64,000 bases of DNA from Lamellibrachia satsuma (Eukaryota; Annelida; Polychaeta; Sabellida; Siboglinidae): the NCBI GenBank assembly GCA_033239005.1, contig BSQZ01000018.1, positions 6,286,536 to 6,350,535 of the forward strand, given 5' to 3'. Below are positions 10,570 through 25,500 of this stretch, piece by piece; the stretch's first letter is position 1; every line of letters begins with the position of its first letter. Under the pieces are notes generated by a model that saw only the letters and a program-made list of their open reading frames with translations, had not been told where the DNA came from and searched no databases. Position numbers and translations under genes: made by a program.

Positions 10570-13500
10570 CTACTGACCTTGCCTGGTAATAGTGGTATAG
10601 GTTATTGTTCAAACTTATGGGTTGAAAGGTTCAACCAGAGTATCAGAGTATGCTCCATTAAGCTGCTCTGCCAAGACTAATGGCTTAGAAGGTACATCAG
10701 TAAATGCTGTAGAAACTGCAGGGATCACACTTGTGATGAATGGCCTAGTAATTAGTGACATGTGTGCCGTCTTAGATGCCAAAGGTGGCAGGTAGGCTGG
10801 CAACAGTTGAATAGTTCACTCATACTCTCGAGTGCCAAATAAACGTTTACATGAAATAACAGTATAGGGTAGCAAATTGGTTATATTTAATAAAAGTGTA
10901 GTGCCAAATAACAGTGGCAAATTGTTCAACACAAATAATAGTATAGTGCAAAAAAGGCACTAGTATATTTGTCTTTTTTAGTGCCGAAGATATCTTTCAC
11001 CATTTTTACTCGACATAAAGCCAAGGCGTCCCTAGAAACTACATGGATCGCCACAGATATAGTAGCCATGTTTTATATCTGAGAACAACAGGGGAATTGT
11101 CCATTTTTAAATGGACATTAAAGTTTTATTGAATTGAATGCAACTCCAGTTGGGAGCAAGTGGTCTTAGCGCGAGCGGTATACCACATTGATTAGCACGA
11201 GCAATAGGGAGAGAGAGCGATTGCTCTCCTAAAAAATTATGCTCTGCATAATTTGCCACGATTATCAGAAAATGTAGGCCGGCACAAATGTTTAAATCTA
11301 ATAATTGTATAGTGCCAAATATGATGCGTATAGGGTGGCATTTTTCATCAAATAAATACAAATATAGGGACGTTTATTCAGCACTCAAGAGTATGCATAA
11401 TAATTAAGTTACACCAGGCACATGTGAACCCAGTGAAGTATTGACCTTTCAATGATACTTAATAAATTGAACAATAAGTGCAACTTATGACACAATCTTG
11501 GTGATTCTGTTGAATGTGTTCATTCATTACCACCCTGCCAAGATTATTGACCATTGTAATCAGTGCTGTTGTTTGTCAGAGCTGTCAGACTTTGGTATTA
11601 CCTATAATGGGCAAATACAAGTTCAAATGGCTCTTCTGCTAAATATGAGTCTGAAAGACAGTGCTAGGCAGCACTTGGACAGAAATAAAATTTATGAGAA
11701 TAATCATTGGATGTCCATGTGCCAAAATGAAGGAGTTGTTTCACTCATGAATTGAGCACAATGGCTTGCCATATGTGTGACATCTTCAGTAACATCAGGT
11801 GCCAACTCAAAACATTGATGTACAACACTATCAATGTCACTTTAGCTCCCCCCACAATGTCACTTTAGCTCCCCCCACATGAAACTTTTTTAGTGACCCG
11901 TGGATACATATCCGTGAAACTGTCCTCATCAATCCTGCTGTACCCATCACATACCACACATACATACATATACCACACATACATACACATACCACACAGA
12001 CATACACATACCACACAGACATACACATACCATACAGACATACATATACCACACAGACATACACATACCACACAGACATACATATACCACACAGGCATAC
12101 ATATACCACACAGGCATACACATACCACACAGACATACATATATCACACAGACATACATATACCACACAGACATACACATACCACACATACATACATATA
12201 TCACACAGACATACACTTACCACACAGACATACACATACCACACAGACATACATATACCACACAGACATACACACACCACACAGACATACATATACCACA
12301 CAGACATACATATACCACACAGACATACACATACCACACATGCATACATATACCACACAGGCATACACATACCACACAGACATACACATACCACACAGAC
12401 ATACACATACCACACAGGCAAACACATACCACACAGACATACGCATACCACACAGACATACATATACCACACAGGCATACACATACTGTACAGACATACA
12501 CATACCACACAGACATACATATACCACACAGACATACACATGCCACACATACATACACATGCCACACAGACATACACATACCACACATACATACACACCA
12601 TACAGACATACACATACCACACAGACATACACATGCCACACAGACATACACATGCCACACAGACATACACACACACCACACAGACATACACACACCACAC
12701 AGACATACACGCACCACACAGACATACACACACCACACAGACATACACATACCACACAGGCATACACATACCACACAGGCATACACATACCACACAGGCA
12801 GACATACACATACCACACAGACATACATACACCACACAGACATACACATACCACACATACACATGCCACACAGGCATACACATACCACACAGGCATACAT
12901 ACACCACACAGACATACACATGCCACACAGACATACTCATACCACACAGACATACACATACCACACAGACATACACATGCCACACAGACATACACACACC
13001 ACACAGACATACACACACCACACAGACATACATATACTGACTGTAGCAGAATCTGATTTATTTGTTCCTCATTCATCAAAGTAATATTTACTGTTATTGG
13101 AAAATTAACAATGTTTTTGAGAAAATACACTGCGTTACAGCGCTATGCAAAACAGCTGCTATAAACTCCCCAATGAATCCAATTTGGTTTCACCTCACCT
13201 CACCTATCCTCTTCGGTCCCAGTGGCCCATAAGGCCAAAGTGAATCTCCTCCATCTTGTTCTGTCAGTTGCTATACGTCTGGCTTCGTTCCAGCTATTCC
13301 ACCCCAGTATACGTCTTTCATTTTCAATAGTTGATCGCCATGTTGTCTTTGGTCGCCCAACCTTTCTTCTACCTTCAGGCGTCCAGGTCAGTGCAGTCTC
13401 ACATTTGCTGTTCTTGTCCATTCGTAGGATATGTCCTACCCACTTCCATCTTCTTAACTTGACCTCAGTGCTGATTGTCTTCAATTTTGTTTTTGCCAGA

Positions 13501-16500
13501 ATATCTCGATTTGATACAACATATGGCCATCGAATTTGTAGGATTCGTCTTAAACACTTGAAAAAAATGTATCTAACTTTCTGTTGTCTCCTTCTTTAAT
13601 TTTCCATGTTTCACTTCCATACTACAACACTGGTTTAACAAGTGTGTTAAAAAGCCTCAATTTCGATCTCAATGTGTATATATTTGAACTTCATATCTGA
13701 TTTAGTTTCATGAATGATACCCTCGCTTTACAGATTTTGTTAACAATGTCATCGCCGCCTCCTCCTTGCTTACTAACGTTCGCACCAAGGTAGTTATACT
13801 TGTCCACTTCCTTTAGCTCTTGATCATCGATTAGTATTCTGTTTTCGCACTTGCTGTTTATCCTCAATATTTGAGTTTTCTTTTTATTTATTCTTAGTCC
13901 TGTCCTTGCTGCAAATTGATTCAGTTGTCTTGTCTTTGTTTGCATGTGTGTGTAGCATGATGACATGAGTGCTATGTCGTCGGCAAAGTCCAGGTCCTCT
14001 AGTTGTGACGTGAAGTTCCATCTTATTCCTGTTTTGTTTCCCGCTGTTGTGTTTCTCATTATCCAGTCCACTACTATCAAGAATATAAATCCAGACAATA
14101 CATCTCCTTGTTTAACTCCAGTTTTGACCTTGAACCACTCAGATTCCTCACCTTCGTCTAACACTGCACATTCACTATCTTCGTATAACATCTGTACCAT
14201 GTGGATTATCTTGCGTGGAATTCCGTAGCTCTCCATAATTTTCCATAGACTCTCTCGGTGCATTGAGTCAAATGCTTTTTCAAAATCCACAAACGTGATG
14301 TATAGAGCTGCCTGCCATTACACTACCTGTTCTATAATATTTCGTAAAATAAATACCTGTTCTACTGTGCCTCTCCCACTTCTGAACCCTGCTTGTTCGT
14401 CTCTCAACTTGCTGTTAACTCCATCTCTTATTCTGTTAATGAGTACTCTTCTGAATACTTTACTAGGAACAGATGTCAAAGTAATTCCTCTCCAATTCCC
14501 GCACTCTGTCAGGTCACCTTTCTTCGGTATTTTAACGATCAGTCCCTGCTTTCACGTTTTTGGCACTTTCTCTTGTTCCCAAAATGTTCTGAATAATTTG
14601 ACAAGCCATTTCTCTGTTGTATTCATGTCTGCTTTTAATAATTCTGCTGTAATTTTGTCCTTGCCCCCTGCTTTCCCGTTTTTCATCTTCCTTAGCGCTG
14701 TTCTAATTTCTGCCTTTGTTATTGGGTCAGTGCTGATTTCGTTTATGATCGGATCTATCTCCACATCTGTTACAGGGTCATCAGGTATAGGTCTATTAAG
14801 GATTTCCTCAAAGTGTTCTTTCCATTGCTTCCTTCTGGCCAATCCTTCCGTTATTAAGTTTCCACATTTGTCTTTCACTGCATTTGTTGTCTTACGTTTG
14901 TCATTACTGAGGGTTTTTGTAATATCATACACTTCTTTCATTCTTCCATTATGTGCTGCTTCCTCTGCTTCCATGGCAAGGTGGTCAACCCACTTCCTCT
15001 TGTCTTGCCTCATGCTCTTCTTCACTTCTTTGTCTTTACACCTATATTTATCCATGTAATTCTGCTTAATCCTGTCTGACTTTGTCTGCTCGATGTTGTT
15101 CTTCAGTCGTTTTCTCTATTCTACTAACTCCCACGATTTCTTGTTGATCCATGGTTTTTGCCCTTTCTTTTTGTACCCCAGTACTTCTTGAGCTGTTTCT
15201 TTGTATGCATCCTCAAAGTCTTGCCATTGTTTCTCAACTTCTTCGTCGCCTGTTTCTTCATAGTCTTGTAATATATCATATTTGTTGTGTAACTTCAGTG
15301 AGAATTGGGCTTTAATAGCTGGTTGCTGTAACTTAATTATATCAAATTTCTTTCTGATCGCCTTGTTCTTTTGTTTTCTCTTTAGTTTCAGCTTGATTTT
15401 TGATCGCACTAATTGGTGGTCGCTCGCAATGTCAGCTCCTCTCATGGCCCTAGTGTCCATTACTGATGTCCGGTGTTGCCTACTTACTAACACATGGTCT
15501 ATTTAATTCTTTGTCTTTCCTCCTGGAGATGTCCATGTCTGTTTATGTATAAGTTTAAGTGGGAAAATGGTACCTGTTACCACGAGGTTATTGAGTCCGC
15601 AGAAGTCAACAAGTCTTTCTCCATTGTCATTTCTTTCACCTACTCCATGGCTTCCTATTACGTTTTAATATCCGTCATTGTCTTCTCCAACTTTGGCATT
15701 TAAATCCCCCATTACTAAGAGTATGTCATGCTTATGAACACTGTCCACAACTGTCTGGAGCTGTTCGTAGAAATTGTTTTTATCTTCAACGCTGGCTTCA
15801 TTTGTTGGTGCATAGACTTGTATGATCAGTAACTTTACATACATGGAGAAGAATCTAGCATAAATAATTCTATCACTGATAGGTTTCCATTCCAGCAATG
15901 CTTGTTCTGCTTTCTTCGTCATCATTATTGCTACTCCGTGTCTCCAATTTGGTTTAGTATAAGCTAAAGCAAGAAAGAACCAAAACCACTGGAAGGAAAT
16001 CATGTCACCACATTAAGTGGATGACATCATTAAAGTAAAGTAAAAACCAGTAAGTAAATAAAGTATCGACCATGAGTGCGTGATTGAGATTTATATCAGC
16101 TGTTGAATTGATATGGTTCTCCATTGAAATCACACATGCTCATGTGACGGGATGCTGTCACAAGACAGTCAACCTGTGTCACAGTGACCTGTATGTGACT
16201 GGGTAAAATGAGGACAACTTCCAAGCGCGTGACAAACATGACATCAGAACCCAGGATATAGTTTATACCAGTAACAATGACATCCGAACAATTTTTTTAT
16301 GAGCTAGATCTGCTTCAGCTCTCCAATCAGCCCCGCCAGGCACATAGAGCTGTGGAAGCCAAATAAAAAACATCTAAACAGAATATTGGCCTAGTCAAAC
16401 TTGTACAGATGTGACACAGCCCCTCTGTTGTTATTAGTGTTTACATATTTACATGTCATTAATTTCTAGAAAAAAAATAGTATTTAAGTAAACATATAGC

Positions 16501-19500
16501 TAATACGGAGAACACAGATTTTATGTTATCTATAATCTTGCAGTACTTGGCATGATTTTTTTAACGTGTTCTTTGTTTGTTGTTGCAGAAACTGTGCGAT
16601 GTCTCAGCACAAGTTCAAGATGGGACGGTGAGTGTACATTGTGTAAATTTGTCGGCCAACCAATTTTTTATAGCCAGATGTCCACAAAAAGTGTTGCCAA
16701 CAGTTCGTGTAAAACTTACACATAACAACTACGTTGAGTTGCCAGCTGAAAACATGTTGGCAACTGCAGAATCAGTACGTGTATGGCAGGCTTAAGAAAT
16801 ATGTGTATTTGTGAAGACGTGTTGAGTTGTACAGTTACATAGGCATTGTTTTCATTTATTATGTGTCAGCACTACCAAATTTAATGGGAGAATCTCTTTA
16901 TTAAATATTTGAGAAGACAATTTTCTATTACTCATATTATGTAACAGGTTTGAGTGTTCTTAATTATGAGTCTGACATCTCAGTTGTAAATCTGATTACT
17001 CAGTTGTGAGTCTGATGTCTCAGTTGTGAATCTGGTGTCTCTGTTGTGAGTCAGACGTCTCAGGTGTGAGTAGCATCTCAGTTATCAGTCTGACATCTCA
17101 GTTATCAGTCTGACATCTCAGTTATCAGTCTGACATCTTAGTTGTGATCTTTCAGCTGCTACAGGTTCCAAGAAGAGTCTGGGCAAGCCAGGGGTGAAGA
17201 ACGTGGTTCTAGTGGATGGAGTGAGGACGCCGTTCCTCATGAGTGGCACTGACTACAAGTCACTCATGCCTCACGACCTTGGCATTGCTGCCATGCGGTA
17301 TGCACCTTCGCAAGTGAATGACATTAGGCAATGGCCCAGTTTATTCTTGAGAAACAACGTTAATGATTAAACATAGCCTTGGTCTTTCTGTCCATGATCC
17401 TGAATGTGATATAGTTTATGAATTATAATTTTCCTCTTGAGTGTAATCAGAGTGTTAGAGTTAGACTCATTGCATTCAAGATATTTCTGTTGGTGCCATA
17501 CAGCTAGTCATGGAAGCCCTGAATACTAGACTTGTTATACTGTGATGCATATCAGAGAAATGAAATGTGCCCAGAACAGTCGTGTGTTCATGTTGTCCTG
17601 AATTTGAAAACATTTTAATTTCAGATAAATCAATGTTGGCATCTTACTGCCTACATTGTAATTTCTGTTTTAGAATCAAATTGTGTGAGTTTTATATGAA
17701 ATTTTTTTATTATAATGTTTAATCAGTTGACTGAAATGTATATTTTTATGTGTTGTTGTGTAAGTCGTAGTAATCAGTCAATTAATTAACTGTCACAGTC
17801 TTTCCATGAGGCTCCGTGTATACATTTTGGGTAGCCTCCGTTTTACTAATCAAATATGTTTTATAAACCACAAATTACAACCAGTTCATTACTGTTATTT
17901 GCTACATATCACATCCTTGTTTCAGGGGCCTGCTTGATCGCACAGGAATACCAAAAGGTAGGTCATTGGTTTATACATTTTTGACTTTGCATTGTGGATA
18001 GACAATGAAGAATTAAATTTGAATTCCAATTAAATTAATGAGGGTGAGTGGGTGGGTGGGTGAAACATCCAAGGTGTCATGGAAACAGTAATTAACTGAG
18101 TGATTGTTTCTAGCATCTGTGTAATGTACCTGATTTGTGGCCTTCATTAAACATTTGTAAGCATTCTTGCCCATTAGCTTCCAATACTCTCTTCAGTGTT
18201 GCAAAAGTCTAGTGCTTTCCAGATCCATATTCACACCCCCATACCTTGTTTATTGGGCTGCTTGTAATAACAGGCTGGAGGCAGTGGTGGTTTCTTTTGA
18301 TCTTTTACAATTCACACCTGCTTTAATTGGTCTATGCTAGAATAACCATCTAAGTGGGTGATAGAAGTCAGCATTCTATGAGAGGGGTTTACAATACCTT
18401 TTTTCCAAATGTCTTCCTCTACTGTTTCACCGCAGTCAACAAAAGCTGCTACATAAAAAAAATCAAAATGCATATCTTTGGTGGTATTTGATTACTGCAG
18501 TTTACATGTGAAACATATCTTTGGTGGTATTTGATTACTGCAGTTTACATGTGAAACATATCTTTGGTGGTATTTGATTACTGCAGTTTACATGTGAAAC
18601 ATATCTTTGGTGGTATTTGATTACTGCAGTTTACATGTGAAACATATCTTTGGTGGTATTTGATTACTGCAGTTTACATGTGAAACATATCTTTGGTGGT
18701 ATTTGATTACTGCAGTTTACATGTGAAACAGTTGCATTGTTTAATGCCTATAAATGAGGGTGCTAGAGAGGTGACTGATCTTCATCTTTATTTATTCCTT
18801 GATATAAAAATTAACTATCTATCTAAAACAGAGCTAATAAATAAATAAATAAATAAATAAAACACAGCATTTATATAGTGCTGTATTCACTGTGGTTGCG
18901 TAAATACCTGGTAGATACATTGAAAATGTCAAGGACACATTATTTCCATCTAGGAAAAACAAATAAGAAAGATCAGCTGTGGGAATTAATCACTGAGATT
19001 AAAGGAAAGTTGAAGCTTAAACTGCTCAGTTCAGCATAATTAAGATGAACAAGGAAAGTGTCTGAAAAGTCCAAGTACTAATTTCAAGGTTGTTAATTAT
19101 AAATGTCATATATATGTTGTTGATAGGCTATGTTGGATCTGTTACGGAGTTGATAGGCTATGTTGGATCTGTTATAGAGTTGATAGGCTATGTTGGATGT
19201 GTTACAGAGTTGATAGGCTATGTTGGATTTGTTATAGAGTTGATAGGCTATGTTGGATCTGTTACAGAGTTGATAGGCTATGTCATATTTGGAACAGTCA
19301 TCCAAGAGGTAAAGACGAGCAACTTGGCGAGAGAGGTAAGTTGATCGAGACAAGATGTTGAAAACGTTCAAAGACAGACAAAGCCAATGAGCTATTTCAA
19401 AATCTCCTTGACCATTTTTATTCCTTTGTAAATCACTGTGTATTATTTAAAGCCAATTTTTATATACTTAGGCTGTCAGATAGTGATATATATTTTATGA

Positions 19501-22500
19501 AAGTCATGTTTTTTAGCAAGTCACAGACCTGGTTGCAAAGCATTCTTTAGAAATTGATGTCCTCTCACCATTTTTGACATGTGATTTTAATATAATTATT
19601 CCTATTCAGTTAAAGTATTAACAAAACTGAATCTTGCAAAGCTGCATATTGTTTTAGCATAAGTAAGTTAGCATGACAGTATGATTGATTTTTTTATTAT
19701 ATATTATTTAGTTGGAAAATGACACCGACTGTTTGTCATGTGACAGGTGACACTGAGCGTAGGTCTTCCTGACACGACCCCGGCCCACACAGTGACACAG
19801 GCATGCGTCTCGTCCAACCAGGCCATCACCACTGGTCAGTCTCTATATGCCAAGCTTCTCCTGCCACATTCTCAAAAAATGGACCTAACTAGTTTCTCAT
19901 TTTTTACACTAATCTAGCTCCATCTTTGACTCACTGTGTCAGGATGTAAACTTGCTCATTACTAAACGCATATTTCAACATAAGTTAGGTTACCTGACAG
20001 AAACCTGTTACTAGTTGCTATAGCCTTATTTCATAATGATAAAGCAATAATTGACGTTCTGGATATTAATAATCTTAAGTAGTTTTAATGACAATCGATT
20101 GCTGATACAGTGACATCATTACACTGCTATTATATGCACTGTCTTGTGATACAGTGACATCATTACACTGCTATTATATGCACTATCTTGTGATACAGTG
20201 ACATCATTACACTGCTATCATATGCACTGTCTTGTGATACAGTGACATCATTACACTGCTATTATATGCACTATCTTGTGATACAGTGACATCATTACAC
20301 TGCTATTATATGCACTGTCTTGTGATACATTGGCATCATTACACTGCTATCATATGCACTGTCTTGTGATACATTGACATCATTACACTGCTATTGTATG
20401 CACTGTCTTGTAATACAGTGACATCATTACACTGCTATTATATGCACTGTCTTGTGACATAATTACACTGCTATCATATGCACTGTCTTGTGATACATTG
20501 ACATCATTACACTGCTATCATATGCACTGTCTTGCGATACATTGACATAATTACACTGCTATCATATGCACTGTCTTGTGATACATTGACATCATTACAC
20601 TGCTATCATATGCACTGTCTTGCGATACATTGACATCATTACACTGCTATCATATGGCACTGTCTTGTGATACATTGACATCATTACACTGCTATCATAT
20701 GCACTGTCTTGCGATACATTGACATCATTACACTGCTATCATATGCACTGTCTTGTGATACATTGACATCATTACACTGCTATCATATGCACTGTCTTGC
20801 GATACAGTGACATCATTACACTGCTATCATATGCACTGTCTTGTGATACATTGACATCATTACACTGCTATCATATGCACTGTCTTGTGATACATTGACA
20901 TCATTACACTGCTATCATATGCATTGTCTTGTGATACAGTGACATCATTACACTGCTATCATATGCACTGTCTTGCGATACAATGATAGGAAAACCAGCA
21001 GGAATTGCAGGGAAGGTGCAGGACTTCCAAGTTTTTAAGAATACCAGATTAAGCTGTTTAACCCAGCATCACTTGGGGTAAGACCACAGTTGACTCTAAC
21101 CTGTGTTGCCAGGTATTGGGATGCTGACGTCTGGCTACTGCGATGCTGTTATTGCTGGTGGTGTTGAATTCATGTCGGACGTTCCAATCCGCCACAGTCG
21201 AAAGATGCGCCAATTGATGCTTTCTATGAACAGGGCGAAGTCTGTTCAGGCGCGACTCAAGCTTGTCAGTCAGATGTTCAGCATGAAGGCTCTCACGCCA
21301 GAGGTATCCACTCAGTCCAACTACATTTCTCTAAGTGTAGCAGTAAGATACATGTATGTGTATACATGTGCACCTACAATACATACAGTGTTTTCCATAT
21401 TTTAAAGCTATTCCGAAAAGGTTCCCTCACATGTGTTAATGTTTCACAATTGTTTGTACTTTTTACTAATTCACACACAGACACACACAATTAAGGAGAA
21501 CTGTATTTACAAAAATCTCCTGAACATCACTTTGTGGTGTAAGTGATGATGAGTTGTGATGACTGTGTGTTGTCGCTCATGGGTGATGAAACTTGATGAC
21601 TGTTGTAGTTGCCAGCAGTGGCTGAGTTTACCTCTGGAGAGACCATGGGCCACTCCGGGGACCGACTGTGTGCCGCCTTCAACGTCTCTCGTGCCGAACA
21701 GGTATAACACCACACTTCTATACAATCATTGCCATAAACTAATGTTTGTGATGTGTGTAATGCCACTTAGTAAATAGCAATGCAATAACAGCAGCGACTC
21801 AGTATGTTTTCTGACTCAAAGCAATGCTAGTCAATATTGGCCCTTTAACTGCTCGCTCAAAATATGTAGTGAGTTATTACATTAATGGACACCAAATCAT
21901 TATTTCCAACCTTCTGGATTACTCATAAGCTAGGCATACATAGCTAAGCTTTTGTTGCGAGTTGTGTGTTTGTATAACTAGCAACAATTTTCCGTTGGTT
22001 GTGCGACTGGGTCAGTGCACATTCCAAAACTCTACGCAACTGATCAGCGTTCAAACAAAAGTTGTTGCACCTCATATGCAAACCGCCACGATCCTAGTTT
22101 AAGTTTCTGGAACTGGATGTACACGCACCTCTAGTGGTATGGTTTGGCATGAACCCAAACTTAAAACAAGCACCATTTTACGCCTGTTGCAAAGAGTTTT
22201 GTTGAGTTGCAGACCAGCGTACGTATCCCGACTCTGTGAGATGTTGCAACAGGTGCACAATATGCAACATTTGTTGCCACGATAAAATTTTTCGAATTGG
22301 TTCAATGACTTGCACTGGTCAACTTAACACATAACACATAACTTAACACTTTTTTGGGGTTGCCGACCATATACATTGCACAGCTGTTTTAAATTGAATA
22401 AACACGAGACTCGCAATAAGTGTTCAGCCATGTATGCCTAGCGGTATCCCTAAGGTTCACAAGTCTAGGTCTGCCAAGCATAAAGTGTGCATTGACTTCG

Positions 22501-25500
22501 AATGAGGCATCTTAGGTACTGTCACATTGTGCCTTCTGTTCCATTACAGCGGTGCTGATGCATGAGTCTGTTATTCAGGACGAGTATGCATTGAGATCTC
22601 ACACTCTGGCACAGAAGGCCACAGACGCAGGTCTACTCAGTGATGTCATCTCGTACAAGGTGCCAGGTAAGTCATCTTCCAACTCCCCCAGGTGTAATTA
22701 CGTACGGTAGGCTACATATGTCTGGTTGCAATGTAAGAGTAGTTGCTAATGCAACAAATTTCTACAAGAAAATTCAAGTTTTAAACATTGGTATAAGTAA
22801 TTATTAACATTTTATTAACAATTATTAATTAATTATTAACAAGTTTTATCAGTTAAAAATATATAAATATAAAATATGTACGTAAAAATTTACCCCTGTA
22901 GATCTTTAGCAGCATTGTACTTACACAATTCTTGTTTGTTTCTAAAATATCAATGTCTGATAATTAAGTTTTTGGTGGGATTTCATTTCTGTTGACAGTT
23001 GCAGACATTTAATAAACTTGTTGATGTTGCTACTATATCTGATAGCTACTGCGTGATGTTTTCACAAGAGCATTGCATTGTAATTGTAGTACCAGTGGTT
23101 GTGATACGTGCTGGCGATGTTGACTGTGGACACTGTACTTGTAGTACCAGTGGTTGTGATACGTGCTGGCGATGTTGACTGTGGACATTGTACTTGTAGT
23201 ACCAGTGGTTGTGATACGTGCTGGCGATGTTGACTGTGGACACTGTACTTGTAGTACCAGTGGTTGTGATACGTGCTGGCGATGTTGACTGTGGACATTG
23301 TACTTGTAGTACCAGTGGTTGTGATACGTGCTGGCGATGTTGACTGTGGACATTGTACTTGTAGTACCTGTGGTTGTGATACGTGCTGGCGATGTTGACT
23401 GTGGACATTGTACTTGTAGTACCAGTGGTTGTGATACGTGCTGGCGATGTTGACTGTGGACATTGTACTTGTAGTACCAGTGGTTGTGATACGTGCTGGC
23501 GATGTTGACTGTGGACACTGTACTTGTAGTACCAGTGGTTGTGATACGTGCTGGCGATGTTGACTGTGGACACTGTACTTGTAGTACCAGTGGTTGTGAT
23601 ACGTGCTGGCGATGTTGACTGTGGACACTGTACTTGTAGTACCAGTGGTTGTGATACGTGCTGGCGATGTTGACTGTGGACACTGTACGTGTAGTACCAG
23701 TGGTTGTGATACGTGCTGGCGATGTTGACTGTGGACACTGTACGTGTAGTACCAGTGGTTGTGATACGTGCTGGCGATGTTGACTGTGGACACTGTACGT
23801 GTAGTACCAGTGGTTGTGATACGTGCTGGCGATGTTGACTGTGGACACTGTACGTGTAGTACCAGTGGTTGTGATACGTGCTGGCGATGTTGACTGTGGA
23901 TATTGTGTGCTTGCAGGCAGCCTTAAGCCTGTATCAAAGGATAATGGAATCCGTGTGTCGAGTCTTGAAGCGATGGCAAAGCTGAAGCCAGCCTTCATCA
24001 AGCCCCATGGCACCGTGACAGCAGCCAATTCCTCCTTCCTCGTGAGTGAAGACCTCACTCAATGTTCTTGCTGAACTATACGTATAGTGAATAGAGTTTA
24101 TGGCCTTATGCGCCAACTATGGTTCGAAGAGAATAAGTAAGAATCAAGTGATTCGATATGTGGGCTTTCAGCATGCCCTCAGATCCTTGGCAGACAGACA
24201 GAATTCTGGTGTGCTGTTTAAGAAAAATGTTCCAGAGTTCTTAATTAATCGGGCCATCACATGCAGGTTGTGAGCTTGTGATGTCACCAAACTGGAAAAT
24301 TTCTATTGTTTTTGTCTAGGTGGAACTCAGTTATTTTAAATTCAGCAAATATTTATTGATTCTCCATTTATTAAATGTTTAGTTTAACCAGAAGATTAAT
24401 TGTTAACCGTGCAAACCATTAAGGTCTGTTTTATGTAGTCTCATTTTAAAACCAGATGATTAGTAGTACATCAGATAGTCTCATCATATTTAGAAGTAAA
24501 ACAAAAAGCCTTGAAGTATAAAGCGCTTTGTGCAGTCCCAAGGACTAGATAACGTGCTACATAAGAACATACCTTTTTACATTTGGTAAGTCCAGGTATA
24601 ACACTGTAACTATGGGTACTGTGACTAGGTTATGAGGTTATGCCAGCCTTGTTGAATGCCAGTGTGTTGTTCCAGACAGACGGTGGGTCGGCCTGTCTCC
24701 TGATGACAGAAGACAAGGCTCTGGAGCTGGGCTATAAGCCCAAGGCATACCTGAGGGAATACGTGTATGTTTCCCAAGATCCCGTTGATCAGCTTCTCCT
24801 GAGGTGAGTCTCCCAGCACCCAGGGGTGTGACACTAGTTGACATTGATGTCACAGTTTAACACAGTTCAACTCTCCTGTTGAGTGGAGGCAGAATTATAA
24901 GTGCATGTGTCAAGGTCAAGTGAGGTGAGGTGGCTCGGCAGTCAGTGCGCCAGACGGTCAGTCGAGGGGGCCAGGGTCCACCGGTTTGAAGTTTATCATT
25001 TATTCCACTGCCTGTGTCTTTCTGCTTGGTGTCTATACCAGGGGAAGTATAAGATCCCACTCAGGGAAATGGAAAAAATCTGATGTGGACTCCTGGAGCC
25101 AATGGTCTCTATCTACAAACAGATGCTGAAATAGCTGCTGCCAAAACACCTGCTATGATAATGAAGTTAGCACCATGAGTGCCTTGTCTATGTGGCTACC
25201 AGCCCTACATAACATTAAACATTATTTTGGGGGAGAATACTAGTTTTCACATGCAGGTTAAAAGAAGTGTTCGATAAATTTGTTTAAATAAGTTGTCACA
25301 TTGAAACAGAAAATGACTTGTCAGATGTCAGTTTCTGAAATAGCTAGCTTTGATACTTCTGTTATTTACACTTGCTGTCCTCGCTTCGTGAAGCCAATTC
25401 ATTCTCACTGTTGCCAGAACTCTCTAGTCACAGCTACACAACAGGTACACAATAGGAATAATCCTTCATTTATGTCTGGAATTACTTCAGGGAAACGAAC

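Noticed and set aside
11837..13056. Cys/Tyr/Val-rich and His/Thr-rich frames of nearly 400 codons on both strands
   Set aside because: 18-bp minisatellite; periodicity alone keeps the frames open.
22099..22305. 68-codon frame on the - strand
   Set aside because: Inside the inverted-repeat element at 21929-22442; no recognisable domain.
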